Assembly (NCBI GenBank): GCA_043802345.1
Contig: JAZDLC010000036.1
Coordinates: forward strand, 1-12,246
Length of the DNA: 12,246 nt
Direction: 5' to 3'
From: JAZDLC01 sp043802345
GTDB lineage: Bacteria > Planctomycetota > B15-G4 > JADJEK01
Shown here: one piece after another, positions 4,334-12,246 of the stretch
Layout: each line of letters opens with the position of its first letter
Numbering within the stretch: the first letter of the stretch is position 1
The notes under the pieces: model-generated
Told to the model about the DNA's origin: nothing
What the model saw: the letters and a program-made list of their open reading frames with translations, nothing else
Databases searched by the model: none
Translations under genes and position numbers: made by a program

Positions 4334-7221
4334 AGAGCCGCGTGCTGACCAGATTCCTGCTGGTGCTGGGAGTCGGCCTGATCCTGGTCTGGATCTTCGG
4401 CATCGACTCCGATGAGGGTCTGCTGGGCAGGAAGAGCGAGCGGGTCAAGGTCAGCGAGGAAGAGGCGGCGGCGGCGGCGAAGGCACGCCGCGACCCCGAC
4501 TCCGACGTGGCCGTGACCGGCGCGCTGATTCCGGTCCGGGAAGAGCTGAGCGACGAGCCGGGCGTGATGGTGAGGAAGTACACCGTCCGCATCGGCTACA
4601 CCGCAAGCGGCAACTCGAAGAGGATGCACGCCGAAGAGGTGGCGGTGGACATCTTCAACGGCAAGGCCCCGCCGGAAGAGCGCCGGATCGCTCTCATCCA
4701 TGGCGACGAGGCGCTGATCTACTTCGATTCCGCCCCGGATGCGGCGAACGGATTCAAGGGCGCCGCCATCACCTCCATGACGCTGATGAAGAACGTCGTG
4801 GTGGAGTACCTCGACAAGGACGGCGTTTCCCTCTCCGAACTCCATTCGGAGACTCTCGATCTGAGCGATGAGCGCTTCTACGTGGAGGGTCACGCCGTGA
4901 TCCTCCAGGAGGGGCTCCGGGTCGAGGGGGATGAGCTGACCTACCTGAAGAGCGACGGATCGTTCTCGCTGGAGCGGAACGTCGTGGTGGAAGGGACGCG
5001 CTTCGCCCTCCCCTCGCCCGACTCCGGCAAGGCGGATTCCGGAGTGGAGCTGCTCGACCCCGCCGGCGAGGACGGGACCGCCGCGCTCAAGACGATCACT
5101 TGCGACGGTCGCTTCACCTTCGTGCCGGAGGAGGCGGCGGAAGAGGCGGAAGAGGTCACGGTGGCCGCCCCGGACGACACCCAGGTGGCCCAGCTCGGGG
5201 GCGGCCTGCTGACCTTCCGGGAAAACGTGGTCGGCGCCCAGGGGGAGACCGAGCTGTCCTGCGACACGCTGGAGATCACCCTCGCCTCCTTGCCCGCGGC
5301 AGAGGCGGGCGGCAAGAAGAAGCTCGAGGTGTCCCACGTTCTCGCCACCGGCTCGGTCAACAGGCCGGCGACCATGACCGCCCCGGAAGGGACGCTGCTC
5401 GGGGAGACGGTCACGCTGGTCAAGACCGACGCGGGCCAGGTGATCACGCTCGAGGGGGAGCCGCGAATCCTGAACGCTCGCATGGGCGGCTCGGAGTCGG
5501 GAGACGGCGGCTCGGTCTTCTCGGCCGGGGCGAAGAGCCAGATCCGTTTCCGGCCGGCCCCGGCTCCCGAAGCGCCGCCAGAAGGGGAAGCAGCAACGGC
5601 TCCGGCCGAGGAGTCGATCGTGCTCGAGCTGATCGAGGACGCCTACCTGCAGACCGAAAGCGAGGGGGAGGGTGACAACTTCCGGATCGAGGGGCAGAAG
5701 TGCGACCTGGAGTTCGCCCGCTTGCCTCCGGACGCGTCCGACCCGGAAGCGAAGAGCGGCTACGACCTGCGCCAGCTCCTGGCCACCGGATATCCGCGGG
5801 TCGTGATGAACTCCGCGGCCGAAGCGGGGGGCGTCCCCACGGACGTCACCATCCAGTCGCTGAGCAACCTGACCGACCTGACGTACACGCCGGCCGCCCC
5901 CGGGCAGGAAACCAAGGCGGTCTTCAGGGGCGAGACCGAGCTGGAGGTCAAGGAGGACGGAGTCGTCACGACCAAACTGACGTCGAACCGGCAGCTCACC
6001 ATCCTGCTCGGCGTCGCCGACGAAGAGGGAGGGAAGGGCGGCTTCTCGAGCCTGGTGGCGGAGGGGGAGGTGGTCCTGGAGAACCAGAGCCAGAACGTCC
6101 ACGGCACCGGTGACAAGATGACCCTCTTCCCGGTCGAGGAGGGCGGGTATCGCCTGCAGCTCGCCGGGATCCCGGGCGACCGGGCGGTCGCCACGGCGGG
6201 CGCGGAGGGGGAAGACCGGAAGGTGATCTCCGGCCTGCTGATCGACTTCGACCCGAAGACCGGAACCCTCCACGCCACGGGTCAGGCTCCCGATCAGGTG
6301 GAGGCGCACTTCGCCGGGCTCGATTTCGCCTCGGACTTCGGCGCGGCCAGGGAAGAAGGGGCCCCGAGTGAAGGCCAGGGTTTGCTGCTGTGCGACGACC
6401 TGTCGGTCCTCTCCGGGGAGGAAGGCGCCCCGCCGGTGGTCGACGCCACCGGCAACGTGGCGTTCGACGATCCGAGCCGGGACATCAGCGCCACCTGCCA
6501 CCGCCTGTACTACGAAGAATCCCTGGGCGTGGCCCGGCTGTACGGCAACGAATGGAAGCCGGCGACCCTGACTCGCTCAGCCACACCCAAGAACATGGCC
6601 GACCCTTCCCAGGAAGCGGCTGCCCCACCCCGCACGGTCTCGATCTCCGGCCCCCTCCTGCTGCTGGAAAAGGAGACCGGCACCCTGACCTGTCCGGATC
6701 GCGGCATCGTGACGATGCTCAGCCCCGGCCAGGAAGGAGGCGGCAAGGCCCAGAAGATCACCGCCCGCTCGAAGGGACAGATCCGGTACTTCCAGGACCG
6801 GCTGGTCCTCCACCAGGAGGTGGTGATCGGCTTCGAGGAGGATGACTCCGAAATCCGGGCTCTCTGGTGCGACGTCGCCACGGTATTCTTCTCCGACAGC
6901 ACCGTGGATGAGGAGCAGACTTCCGGAATCGGCGACAGAGCGGGCGGTTTCGACCGCATCGTCGCCGACGGCCGGGTCCACCTGGAGCAGATCGCGCCGA
7001 AAGATTTGATCGCCGAGGGGCAAAAACTGGTGTGGATTCGCGGCACCGATGATGAGGTGATGTTCCTGAGCGGCACCAATCCCCAGTGCTGGGTGGTCGG
7101 GCTGCTGGGTGACAAGAACGTACGCGACGAGGCGGACTGGTTCCGGCTCTATAGAAACTCAAACGAAGTGCAGGCGGAGAACGGACGCACCGTCCTCCTG
7201 CAGGAAGTCAGTCAGCGTTGA
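4330..7221 (+). CDS. Giant LptC/LptA-like periplasmic LPS-transport bridge protein
   Basis: A 963-residue protein in the lptC position of the operon. A short positive N-terminus and one membrane segment (about residues 8-24, FLLVLGVGLILVWIFG) anchor it in the inner membrane; the rest is predicted periplasmic. Residues 150-224 resemble LptC/OstA: a strand-rich stretch with NVVVEYLDKDG, VEGHAVILQEG and LTYLKSDGSFSLERNVVVEG. Comparable units, a [V/L]-A-x-G-x-V strand followed by a Cys or Gly-containing strand and a Leu-rich strand, recur near 335, 575, 700 and 875. Acidic or Ala/Pro-rich linkers separate some units (about 31-44, 262-285, 408-428). E. coli LptC and LptA are each about 190 residues. 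It has eight cysteines, several at equivalent repeat positions. No separate lptA lies before lptD, so it may cover both roles. The OstA-type fold is inferred from pattern, not from a search. Overlaps are four bases on each side (ATGA, TTGA). Confidence 0.75.
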   Translation: MKSRVLTRFLLVLGVGLILVWIFGIDSDEGLLGRKSERVKVSEEEAAAAAKARRDPDSDVAVTGALIPVREELSDEPGVMVRKYTVRIGYTASGNSKRMHAEEVAVDIFNGKAPPEERRIALIHGDEALIYFDSAPDAANGFKGAAITSMTLMKNVVVEYLDKDGVSLSELHSETLDLSDERFYVEGHAVILQEGLRVEGDELTYLKSDGSFSLERNVVVEGTRFALPSPDSGKADSGVELLDPAGEDGTAALKTITCDGRFTFVPEEAAEEAEEVTVAAPDDTQVAQLGGGLLTFRENVVGAQGETELSCDTLEITLASLPAAEAGGKKKLEVSHVLATGSVNRPATMTAPEGTLLGETVTLVKTDAGQVITLEGEPRILNARMGGSESGDGGSVFSAGAKSQIRFRPAPAPEAPPEGEAATAPAEESIVLELIEDAYLQTESEGEGDNFRIEGQKCDLEFARLPPDASDPEAKSGYDLRQLLATGYPRVVMNSAAEAGGVPTDVTIQSLSNLTDLTYTPAAPGQETKAVFRGETELEVKEDGVVTTKLTSNRQLTILLGVADEEGGKGGFSSLVAEGEVVLENQSQNVHGTGDKMTLFPVEEGGYRLQLAGIPGDRAVATAGAEGEDRKVISGLLIDFDPKTGTLHATGQAPDQVEAHFAGLDFASDFGAAREEGAPSEGQGLLLCDDLSVLSGEEGAPPVVDATGNVAFDDPSRDISATCHRLYYEESLGVARLYGNEWKPATLTRSATPKNMADPSQEAAAPPRTVSISGPLLLLEKETGTLTCPDRGIVTMLSPGQEGGGKAQKITARSKGQIRYFQDRLVLHQEVVIGFEEDDSEIRALWCDVATVFFSDSTVDEEQTSGIGDRAGGFDRIVADGRVHLEQIAPKDLIAEGQKLVWIRGTDDEVMFLSGTNPQCWVVGLLGDKNVRDEADWFRLYRNSNEVQAENGRTVLLQEVSQR

Positions 7222-9950
7222 TCCTGGGCTTCTGGCGGTTGGCGAATCTTCGAGACACGAAACGGATCGTGGGCGGTCTGCTCGTGGGTCTGGTGCTGCT
7301 GGCTTTCCTGGAAGAGGCCCGGGGGCAGGCGGCAACCGGCAAGGAGGCCACCGTGCCGCCGCCGGCGGCTGCGCCGCGGAAGTTCCGGCTCAACTACGAG
7401 GGGGCCAGCCGCTATCTGATCCGTGACGGCGATCCGGCGGTGGAGGATGCGCCGGTCGTGCTGGCCGTGGCGGGCGGCGCCAAGCTCTGGTTCGATGACT
7501 ACTTCCTGACCGCCCAGAACATCCTGATCTGGGTCGACCCGGAGTCGCTCTCCAACGGCCACGGTCTGGCCGAGCCGGAGGAGTCGGACGACTTCCCCCA
7601 CAAGGTGTCCTCGCCGCTGGAAGATCGGCCGGAACTCGAGTCGGCCTTCGCGGCCACCAGTACTCTCGAGGGGCTGCCGCCGAACGTGACCGCCGGCAAG
7701 GTGCGGGAGGTGTACGCGGAGGGGGACGTCTACATCACCCAGGGGAAGAACATGATCTTCCAGGGGGACAAGGCGTACTTCAACGTGATCGAGAACCGCT
7801 CGCTGATCGTCAACGCCGAGATTCGCACGAACATGTCGTCGCTGTCGCTCGACCCGGGCCAGCAGCAGGACGAGGAGAAGCAGCAGGCGGAGAACGAGAA
7901 GAACCGGCCGGCCCCGATCGTGATCCGGGCGGCCGAGATCCGGGGGGTCTCCGAGGGGCTGTTCGAGGCGGACCGGGCGACGGTCACCACCAGCACCTTC
8001 GCCAAGCCGGGGTATCACATCGCCATGGAGCGCCTCGTCTACGAGGAGCGGGCGGCTGAGCTCGGCGGCAAGATCTCCGGCTACGGGAACGAGTTCATCC
8101 TGGGCGATGTGTCGCTGCTGTCGCTGCCGTACTTCACCATCCGCACCGGCGTCCAGAGCCCGGTGCCGCTGATCGGCCTCTCCACCGGCTTCTCCAGCCG
8201 CTTCGGCCTGTTCCTGGAGACCCGCTGGGGGAACGTCTTCGATGACCTGGGGAACGAGTTCAACCAGAAGATGGGAGTCGAGGGCGACTTCAGCGGCGAG
8301 TGGTTCGCCGACGTGAATCTCTACTCGGCCCGCGGGTTGGGACTGGGCGGGGGCGTCAAGTACGAGACGCGGAAGAAGTACTTCGGCAAGACCGAGTTCT
8401 TCTGGATCAACGACATGTCCGGCAAGGACGAAACCAGCAGGAACCAGGACTACGCCGGTCCCCGGGGACAGTTCTGGACCCAGAACCGGATCTTCCTCCC
8501 GGATGACTGGCAGTTCGACGCCGAACTGAACTATGTCTCCGATCGAGGCTTCCTGAAGGAGTTCAAGGAACACCAGTACAAGGAAGAGAAGGCCCCGGAG
8601 ACGGTGGCCTACCTGAAGAAACTGGACGGCGACACGGCGGTGTCCGGGTTGGTGCGGTATCGCTTGAACACCTGGCAGAGCCAGACCGAGTATCTCCCGC
8701 AGGCGACCTACGACGTCATCTCCCGGCCGATCGCCGAGTTCGAGAATTTCGGCCGGGCGCTCGACCAGCCGGAGCCGGTCCGCCTCTACTGGACCCACCG
8801 GTCCGAGGTGGCGTATGTCAACCGACTGCTGAGCGATGACGGCAACAAGGGAAAAAGGGATGCCGCGGGGTCGGCGTTCCGCATCGACAACATCGACCGG
8901 CTGAACATGCCGTTCGAGGTGGACGACTTCGGCTTCGATCCGTACTTCGAGAACCGCGCCACGGTCTGGGTCGGGGACGCCGACAGAGGCGGCGGTGGCG
9001 GCTTCCGTGAGGGGATGACCGTCGGCTTCAACGCCAGCACCCAGTACACCCGCACCGATCCGGACCTGGAGTCGGAGTTCTGGAACGTGCACGGCATGCG
9101 GCACATCGTGATCCCGAGCCTGCGGTATCGCTGGACCTTCCTCTCCACCATGGCTTCGAACGACCTGATTCCGTACGACTCGGTGGAGCACTTCGACGCG
9201 CTGCACGTGCTGGTTCCCGGCATCACCAGCCGCTACCAGACGAAGCGGATGACGCGCAACGGCCCGGAGACGGTCACCTTCCTGGAGTTCGAGTTCCAGC
9301 AGCCGCTCGTCTTCAACAACGCCCGTGAGAATGTGGACCTGCTCGGCGACCTGCACTTCCAGGCCCGCTGGCGGCCCGATCTGGACGAGTATCTGCTGCG
9401 GAACTCCCAGTTCCGGACCTCCGCGGACGTCAACTGGAACGACGGTTCCCTCGACACCTATCGGTTCGAGTTCCGCACCGAGCCGGGGCCTGATTTCTAC
9501 TCGCGCATCGCCTATTCCTGGGCGCAGCGCGGTCAGGTCTCGCCCACCCTGGCGCTGGAGGGGTTCGCGCCGCGCGACCGGCGCAAGAACGATCTGAGCG
9601 CGCTGACGCTCGAGTTCGGGTACCAGGCCACCCGGTTGTGGGAATTCGTGGTGGTGCAGCAGTTCGACATGGGCGGGGGCGGAGGAGGACAGTCGCGGCT
9701 GCTGCTGCGGCGAAGAACCCATGACTGGATGTTCGAGTTCGGCATCGGCTCCGGCGGCTCCGGAATCGGCACCGGGCTCGGCGTGACGGTCACGCCGATC
9801 GCCTTCTTCCGGAGGGACGAGCGCGATCGGTACCAGTCGGCCCTCAGCGACGGGTACGACCTGTCCCCGATCTTCGACGAGCCGGAGTATGCAACAGGCA
9901 GCGCCTTCGGCTCCGACCAGGAATCGGACGACCGTTCCCAGAACCGGTGA
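7218..9950 (+). CDS. lptD: LPS-assembly outer membrane protein LptD
   Basis: LptD, with the lipoprotein LptE, inserts LPS into the outer leaflet. The 910-residue product starts with a signal peptide (RDTKR, hydrophobic run at about 18-31, likely cleavage after EEARG). An OstA-type beta-jellyroll at about 160-320 contains YAEGDVYITQGKNMIFQGD and GYGNEFILGD. A barrel of alternating strands runs from about 330 to 864. E. coli LptD is 784 residues. No cysteine occurs anywhere. The last clear strand ends in TPIAFF (to residue 864), followed by an odd 46-residue hydrophilic, acidic tail. The start is TTG in a TTGA overlap with the upstream stop; AGGAAG is 10 bases upstream. No lptE is seen in the window. 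The assignment rests on architecture and position; I rate it high. Confidence 0.87.
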   Translation: MILGFWRLANLRDTKRIVGGLLVGLVLLAFLEEARGQAATGKEATVPPPAAAPRKFRLNYEGASRYLIRDGDPAVEDAPVVLAVAGGAKLWFDDYFLTAQNILIWVDPESLSNGHGLAEPEESDDFPHKVSSPLEDRPELESAFAATSTLEGLPPNVTAGKVREVYAEGDVYITQGKNMIFQGDKAYFNVIENRSLIVNAEIRTNMSSLSLDPGQQQDEEKQQAENEKNRPAPIVIRAAEIRGVSEGLFEADRATVTTSTFAKPGYHIAMERLVYEERAAELGGKISGYGNEFILGDVSLLSLPYFTIRTGVQSPVPLIGLSTGFSSRFGLFLETRWGNVFDDLGNEFNQKMGVEGDFSGEWFADVNLYSARGLGLGGGVKYETRKKYFGKTEFFWINDMSGKDETSRNQDYAGPRGQFWTQNRIFLPDDWQFDAELNYVSDRGFLKEFKEHQYKEEKAPETVAYLKKLDGDTAVSGLVRYRLNTWQSQTEYLPQATYDVISRPIAEFENFGRALDQPEPVRLYWTHRSEVAYVNRLLSDDGNKGKRDAAGSAFRIDNIDRLNMPFEVDDFGFDPYFENRATVWVGDADRGGGGGFREGMTVGFNASTQYTRTDPDLESEFWNVHGMRHIVIPSLRYRWTFLSTMASNDLIPYDSVEHFDALHVLVPGITSRYQTKRMTRNGPETVTFLEFEFQQPLVFNNARENVDLLGDLHFQARWRPDLDEYLLRNSQFRTSADVNWNDGSLDTYRFEFRTEPGPDFYSRIAYSWAQRGQVSPTLALEGFAPRDRRKNDLSALTLEFGYQATRLWEFVVVQQFDMGGGGGGQSRLLLRRRTHDWMFEFGIGSGGSGIGTGLGVTVTPIAFFRRDERDRYQSALSDGYDLSPIFDEPEYATGSAFGSDQESDDRSQNR

Positions 9951-12100
9951 TGCCGTCTCGCGCTGAGACTGTCTCCCGGTTCAGCCTGCTTCTCCTCCCC
10001 TTTCTGTTCCTTCCCGCCTGCGGCGAGGATCCCCCGTTGAAATCCGGCTATGCCGGGTCGGAGTCTTGCCGTTCCTGCCACGAGGAGGCGTTCGTCCTCT
10101 GGGCGGAAAGCCACCATGGCCTGGCGGAGCGGCCGCTCGACCCGGCGAGAGATCGCGGCGCGTTCCCGGGGCCTTTCCGGATCGAGACCATGGGGTTGGA
10201 TGGAGAGAACCGGCCGTTCGAGGTCGTGCGCGTGATCGGCGAGTTTCCCCTGCGCCAGTACCTGATCGAGGGGAAAGACGGCCGTCAGCAAGTGGCGGAC
10301 CTCTCCTTCGACCCGCATCTGACCGAGTGGTTCAACGCCTTCGGCGACGAGAACCGCCGGCCGCATGAATGGGGTTTCTGGGCCAACCGGGGCATGACCT
10401 GGAACTCGATGTGCGCCGACTGCCACAACACCGACCTGAGGAAGCACTACGACTTCCGGACCGACTCGTACGCCACGACCTTCCAGGAGATGGGCGTGGG
10501 TTGCGAGGCGTGCCACGGTGAGGCGGCGGATCATGTCGACTGGCAGCAGCGGTACGAGGGAGAGAGCGGCGATCCGACCCTGTCAAACATGTCGCCGCCC
10601 GGTCCGCCGGCGGCCTGGGTCGAAACCTGCGGCGGGTGCCATTCACTCCGTTCCGAGCTCAAAGAGCAGTCCGATCGCCACGCGCCGCTGCTCGACTCCT
10701 TTCTGCCCGAGTTTCCGAACCTGGGCGACATCTTCTATGCCGATGGACAGGTCCGGGGAGAGAACTACGAGTACGCGCCGTTCCTGATGAGCCGCATGCA
10801 TTTCAAGAACGTCGTCTGCTTCAACTGCCATGAACCGCACGCAGCAAAGCTGCGTCTACCCGACAACGAACTCTGCCTCACCTGTCACCGGGACGTGCTG
10901 CCGGAGGGGCTTGTCGCGCTCGACCCGGCGGAGCACTCCCACCACGACATCACCCAGCCGGGCGGGCAGTGCGTGAACTGCCACATGCCGCTGACCACCT
11001 ACATGCAGCGCCACCCCCGCCGGGACCATGGCCTCACCATTCCTGATCCCTTGCTGACGCTGGAGACCGGCACGCCGAACGCTTGCAACCGCTGCCACAC
11101 CGACCAGACCGTGGAGTGGGCACAGGACGCCGTCGTGGAGTGGTATGGCGAGAAGATGCAGCGGCGCACCCGGGAGCGGGCCCTGCGCGTGGCCCGGGCG
11201 AGAAAGAACCCGCAGGGTTCCGTTGAAGAGCTGGTCGCCGCCCTGCCGACGGAAGAGCAGCCGGCCTGGCGGGGGATCACGGCGACCCTCCTCGGCGGCG
11301 CGCCCGCGAGCCGTCCTGCACGGGAAGCCCTGGGCCGCCTGCTCGAAGATGACAGTCCGCTCGTCCGCACCCTGGCTGCCAAGGCCCTGCCATACCCCGC
11401 CCCCGAAACTCGAGCAGCGCTCAGGCGCCTGCTCGACGATCCGCTCCGGGCGGTTCGGATCACCGCCGCCTGGACCCTGCGGTCCGAGATCGATCTCTCC
11501 TCCCGGGCCGGCTCCGAGCTGATGGATTATCTGCAACTGAACTCCGACCAACCGTCCGGGGCGCTCATGCTCGGCTCCCTGTGGCTGGAGCGGGGGGATC
11601 CGCGCGCCGCGGTCCGGTACTTCGAAAAGGCCTCGCTCTGGGAACCGTACGCCGCCGCCCCCCACCAGAATCTGGCCCTGGCCTTGAGCCGGCTCGGCCT
11701 GCCCCGGGATGCCCTGCTCCACTGCAAGAAAGCGTGCGAGCTGGAACCGAAGGATCCCGAGTTCTGGTTCTCCCTGGGACTGGCTCACGCCGAGCTGGGC
11801 GAGACAGAGCAGGCCTCCGAGGCTCTCGAAGAGGCCACCCGGGTCGATCCGAACTTCGACCGGGCCTTCTACAACCTGGGTCTGGCGAAAAGCCAGGCCG
11901 GCGACCCGTCCGCGGCCCTCTCCGCCCTGGAGCGGGCCACCGCACTCCGTCCCGACTCCGCCGACTACTGGTTCGCCCTCGCCGCCGTCGCCCGCGACGC
12001 CGGCCAGACCGACCGCGCCATCGCCGCCTGCGAGCAGGCCCTCCGCGTCGACCCCCGGCACGCCGGAGCGGGGGGACTGCTGCGGTCGCTGCGGCAGTGA
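9950..12100 (+). CDS. Octaheme c-type cytochrome lipoprotein with HEAT and TPR repeats
   Basis: A 716-residue exported protein. The signal ends in a lipobox, LPAC, with C24 the lipidated residue and Gly at +2, so outer-membrane retention is more likely than inner. Eight CxxCH heme sites begin at residues 40, 155, 185, 227, 290, 309, 341 and 379. Family motifs around them include WNSMCADCHNTD, VGCEACHGEA, CVNCHMP and DHGLTIPDP. HEAT-like helical repeats follow at about 455-515 and about five TPRs at 536-712, with alternating G/A and P positions such as AxxxLGxxxxA. The heme half probably transfers electrons or reduces a substrate in the periplasm; the repeat half probably binds partners. No substrate is known to me for this architecture. 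The ATG lies in TGATG, sharing one base with the lptD stop; the preceding GTG (9947) would give a GTGA overlap and one extra residue. No good Shine-Dalgarno is seen, so coupling is likely. Confidence 0.9.
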   Translation: MPSRAETVSRFSLLLLPFLFLPACGEDPPLKSGYAGSESCRSCHEEAFVLWAESHHGLAERPLDPARDRGAFPGPFRIETMGLDGENRPFEVVRVIGEFPLRQYLIEGKDGRQQVADLSFDPHLTEWFNAFGDENRRPHEWGFWANRGMTWNSMCADCHNTDLRKHYDFRTDSYATTFQEMGVGCEACHGEAADHVDWQQRYEGESGDPTLSNMSPPGPPAAWVETCGGCHSLRSELKEQSDRHAPLLDSFLPEFPNLGDIFYADGQVRGENYEYAPFLMSRMHFKNVVCFNCHEPHAAKLRLPDNELCLTCHRDVLPEGLVALDPAEHSHHDITQPGGQCVNCHMPLTTYMQRHPRRDHGLTIPDPLLTLETGTPNACNRCHTDQTVEWAQDAVVEWYGEKMQRRTRERALRVARARKNPQGSVEELVAALPTEEQPAWRGITATLLGGAPASRPAREALGRLLEDDSPLVRTLAAKALPYPAPETRAALRRLLDDPLRAVRITAAWTLRSEIDLSSRAGSELMDYLQLNSDQPSGALMLGSLWLERGDPRAAVRYFEKASLWEPYAAAPHQNLALALSRLGLPRDALLHCKKACELEPKDPEFWFSLGLAHAELGETEQASEALEEATRVDPNFDRAFYNLGLAKSQAGDPSAALSALERATALRPDSADYWFALAAVARDAGQTDRAIAACEQALRVDPRHAGAGGLLRSLRQ

Positions 12101-12112
12101 GACGTAAGGGCC

Positions 12113-12246
12113 CGCGCAGGAATAGCTCCCTGTTTTGGCCGGCCCTCGCCGCCCCTGGCTGTGTTGCTCCTCCTCGGAGTATCTCGAATACACGGTCGTC
12201 GTCGCGCCTTGCCAGGAACGACGATTGCTCGCCCAAAACAGGAAGT
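12113..12246. repeat. Imperfect palindromic intergenic element, right end cut by the window
   Basis: This occupies nearly all of the non-coding 12101-12246. Three nested inverted pairs share one centre near 12185: CCTGTTTTGG (12129-12138) with CCAAAACAGG (12233-12242), CCTGGC (12154-12159) with GCCAGG (12211-12216), and GTAT (12179-12182) with ATAC (12188-12191). The arms between the first two pairs are also partly matched. No transposase is present, so a MITE-like or REP-like element, or a large terminator hairpin of the operon, are the main readings. The left arm continues outward as GCGCAGGAATAG, so the matching right end should lie just past the window. Confidence 0.6.

Noticed and set aside
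4457..4490. GCG-rich tract that could be a simple-sequence repeat
   Set aside because: It encodes a short Glu/Ala run after the membrane anchor of the bridge protein and is too short and irregular to suggest phase variation.
4225..6501. 758-codon open frame antisense to the giant LptC/LptA-like gene
   Set aside because: Long antisense frames are expected opposite GC-rich coding sequence. Its product is Arg/Gly/Val-rich without any recognisable family motif, and it would cross the kdsC-lptC junction.
7212..9722. 836-codon open frame antisense to lptD
   Set aside because: Composition is typical of a reverse-complement shadow (Leu, Val, Arg, Gly rich, hydrophilic repeats), with no domain; the plus-strand lptD with signal peptide and jellyroll motifs is clearly the real gene.
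10856..12193. 445-codon open frame antisense to the cytochrome gene
   Set aside because: It is the mirror of a real gene with eight CxxCH motifs and TPRs, and would begin inside the palindromic element. No family features.

Overview
The window is GC-rich, densely packed chromosomal DNA from a Gram-negative (diderm) bacterium. It carries Kdo synthesis genes, an LPS-transport bridge and outer-membrane translocon, and a multiheme c-type cytochrome lipoprotein, so an LPS-bearing outer membrane and periplasmic electron transfer are expected. The gene order and the very large LptC-type protein do not look like Enterobacteria or Pseudomonas. An uncultured or deep-branching phylum is plausible, but I cannot place it from this sequence alone. 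I see no tRNA, rRNA, CRISPR array, transposase or phage gene.

Layout. Two gene blocks diverge from a promoter region at about 2638-2759. The leftward (minus-strand) block is a site-2-type M50 membrane protease, scpA (condensin kleisin), trxA (thioredoxin) and fmt (Met-tRNA formyltransferase, running off the left edge). The first three are nearly contiguous: 1 nt lies between the protease and scpA, and scpA overlaps trxA by 20 nt. A 73-nt gap holding a GC-rich hairpin separates trxA from fmt. The rightward (plus-strand) block is kdsD, kdsC, a 963-residue LptC/LptA-like protein, lptD and an octaheme cytochrome-HEAT-TPR lipoprotein. Every junction in this block overlaps by 1 or 4 nt, so it reads as one translationally coupled operon.

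How the genes work together. KdsD makes arabinose-5-phosphate and KdsC dephosphorylates Kdo-8-phosphate. Together they bracket synthesis of Kdo, the inner-core sugar of LPS. The next two genes encode LPS export: an inner-membrane-anchored periplasmic protein built of many OstA-type beta repeats, then the LptD barrel. No separate lptA lies between them. The giant protein may therefore do the work of both LptC and LptA and span the periplasm alone, which is the most interesting feature here. LptD has no cysteine, so it cannot use the disulfide-based maturation known in E. coli. The cytochrome has no evident LPS role, yet is coupled to lptD.

The last 146 bases after the cytochrome gene hold no gene. 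They contain most of an imperfect palindromic element whose nested inverted repeats share one centre near 12185. Its right end is cut off by the window edge.
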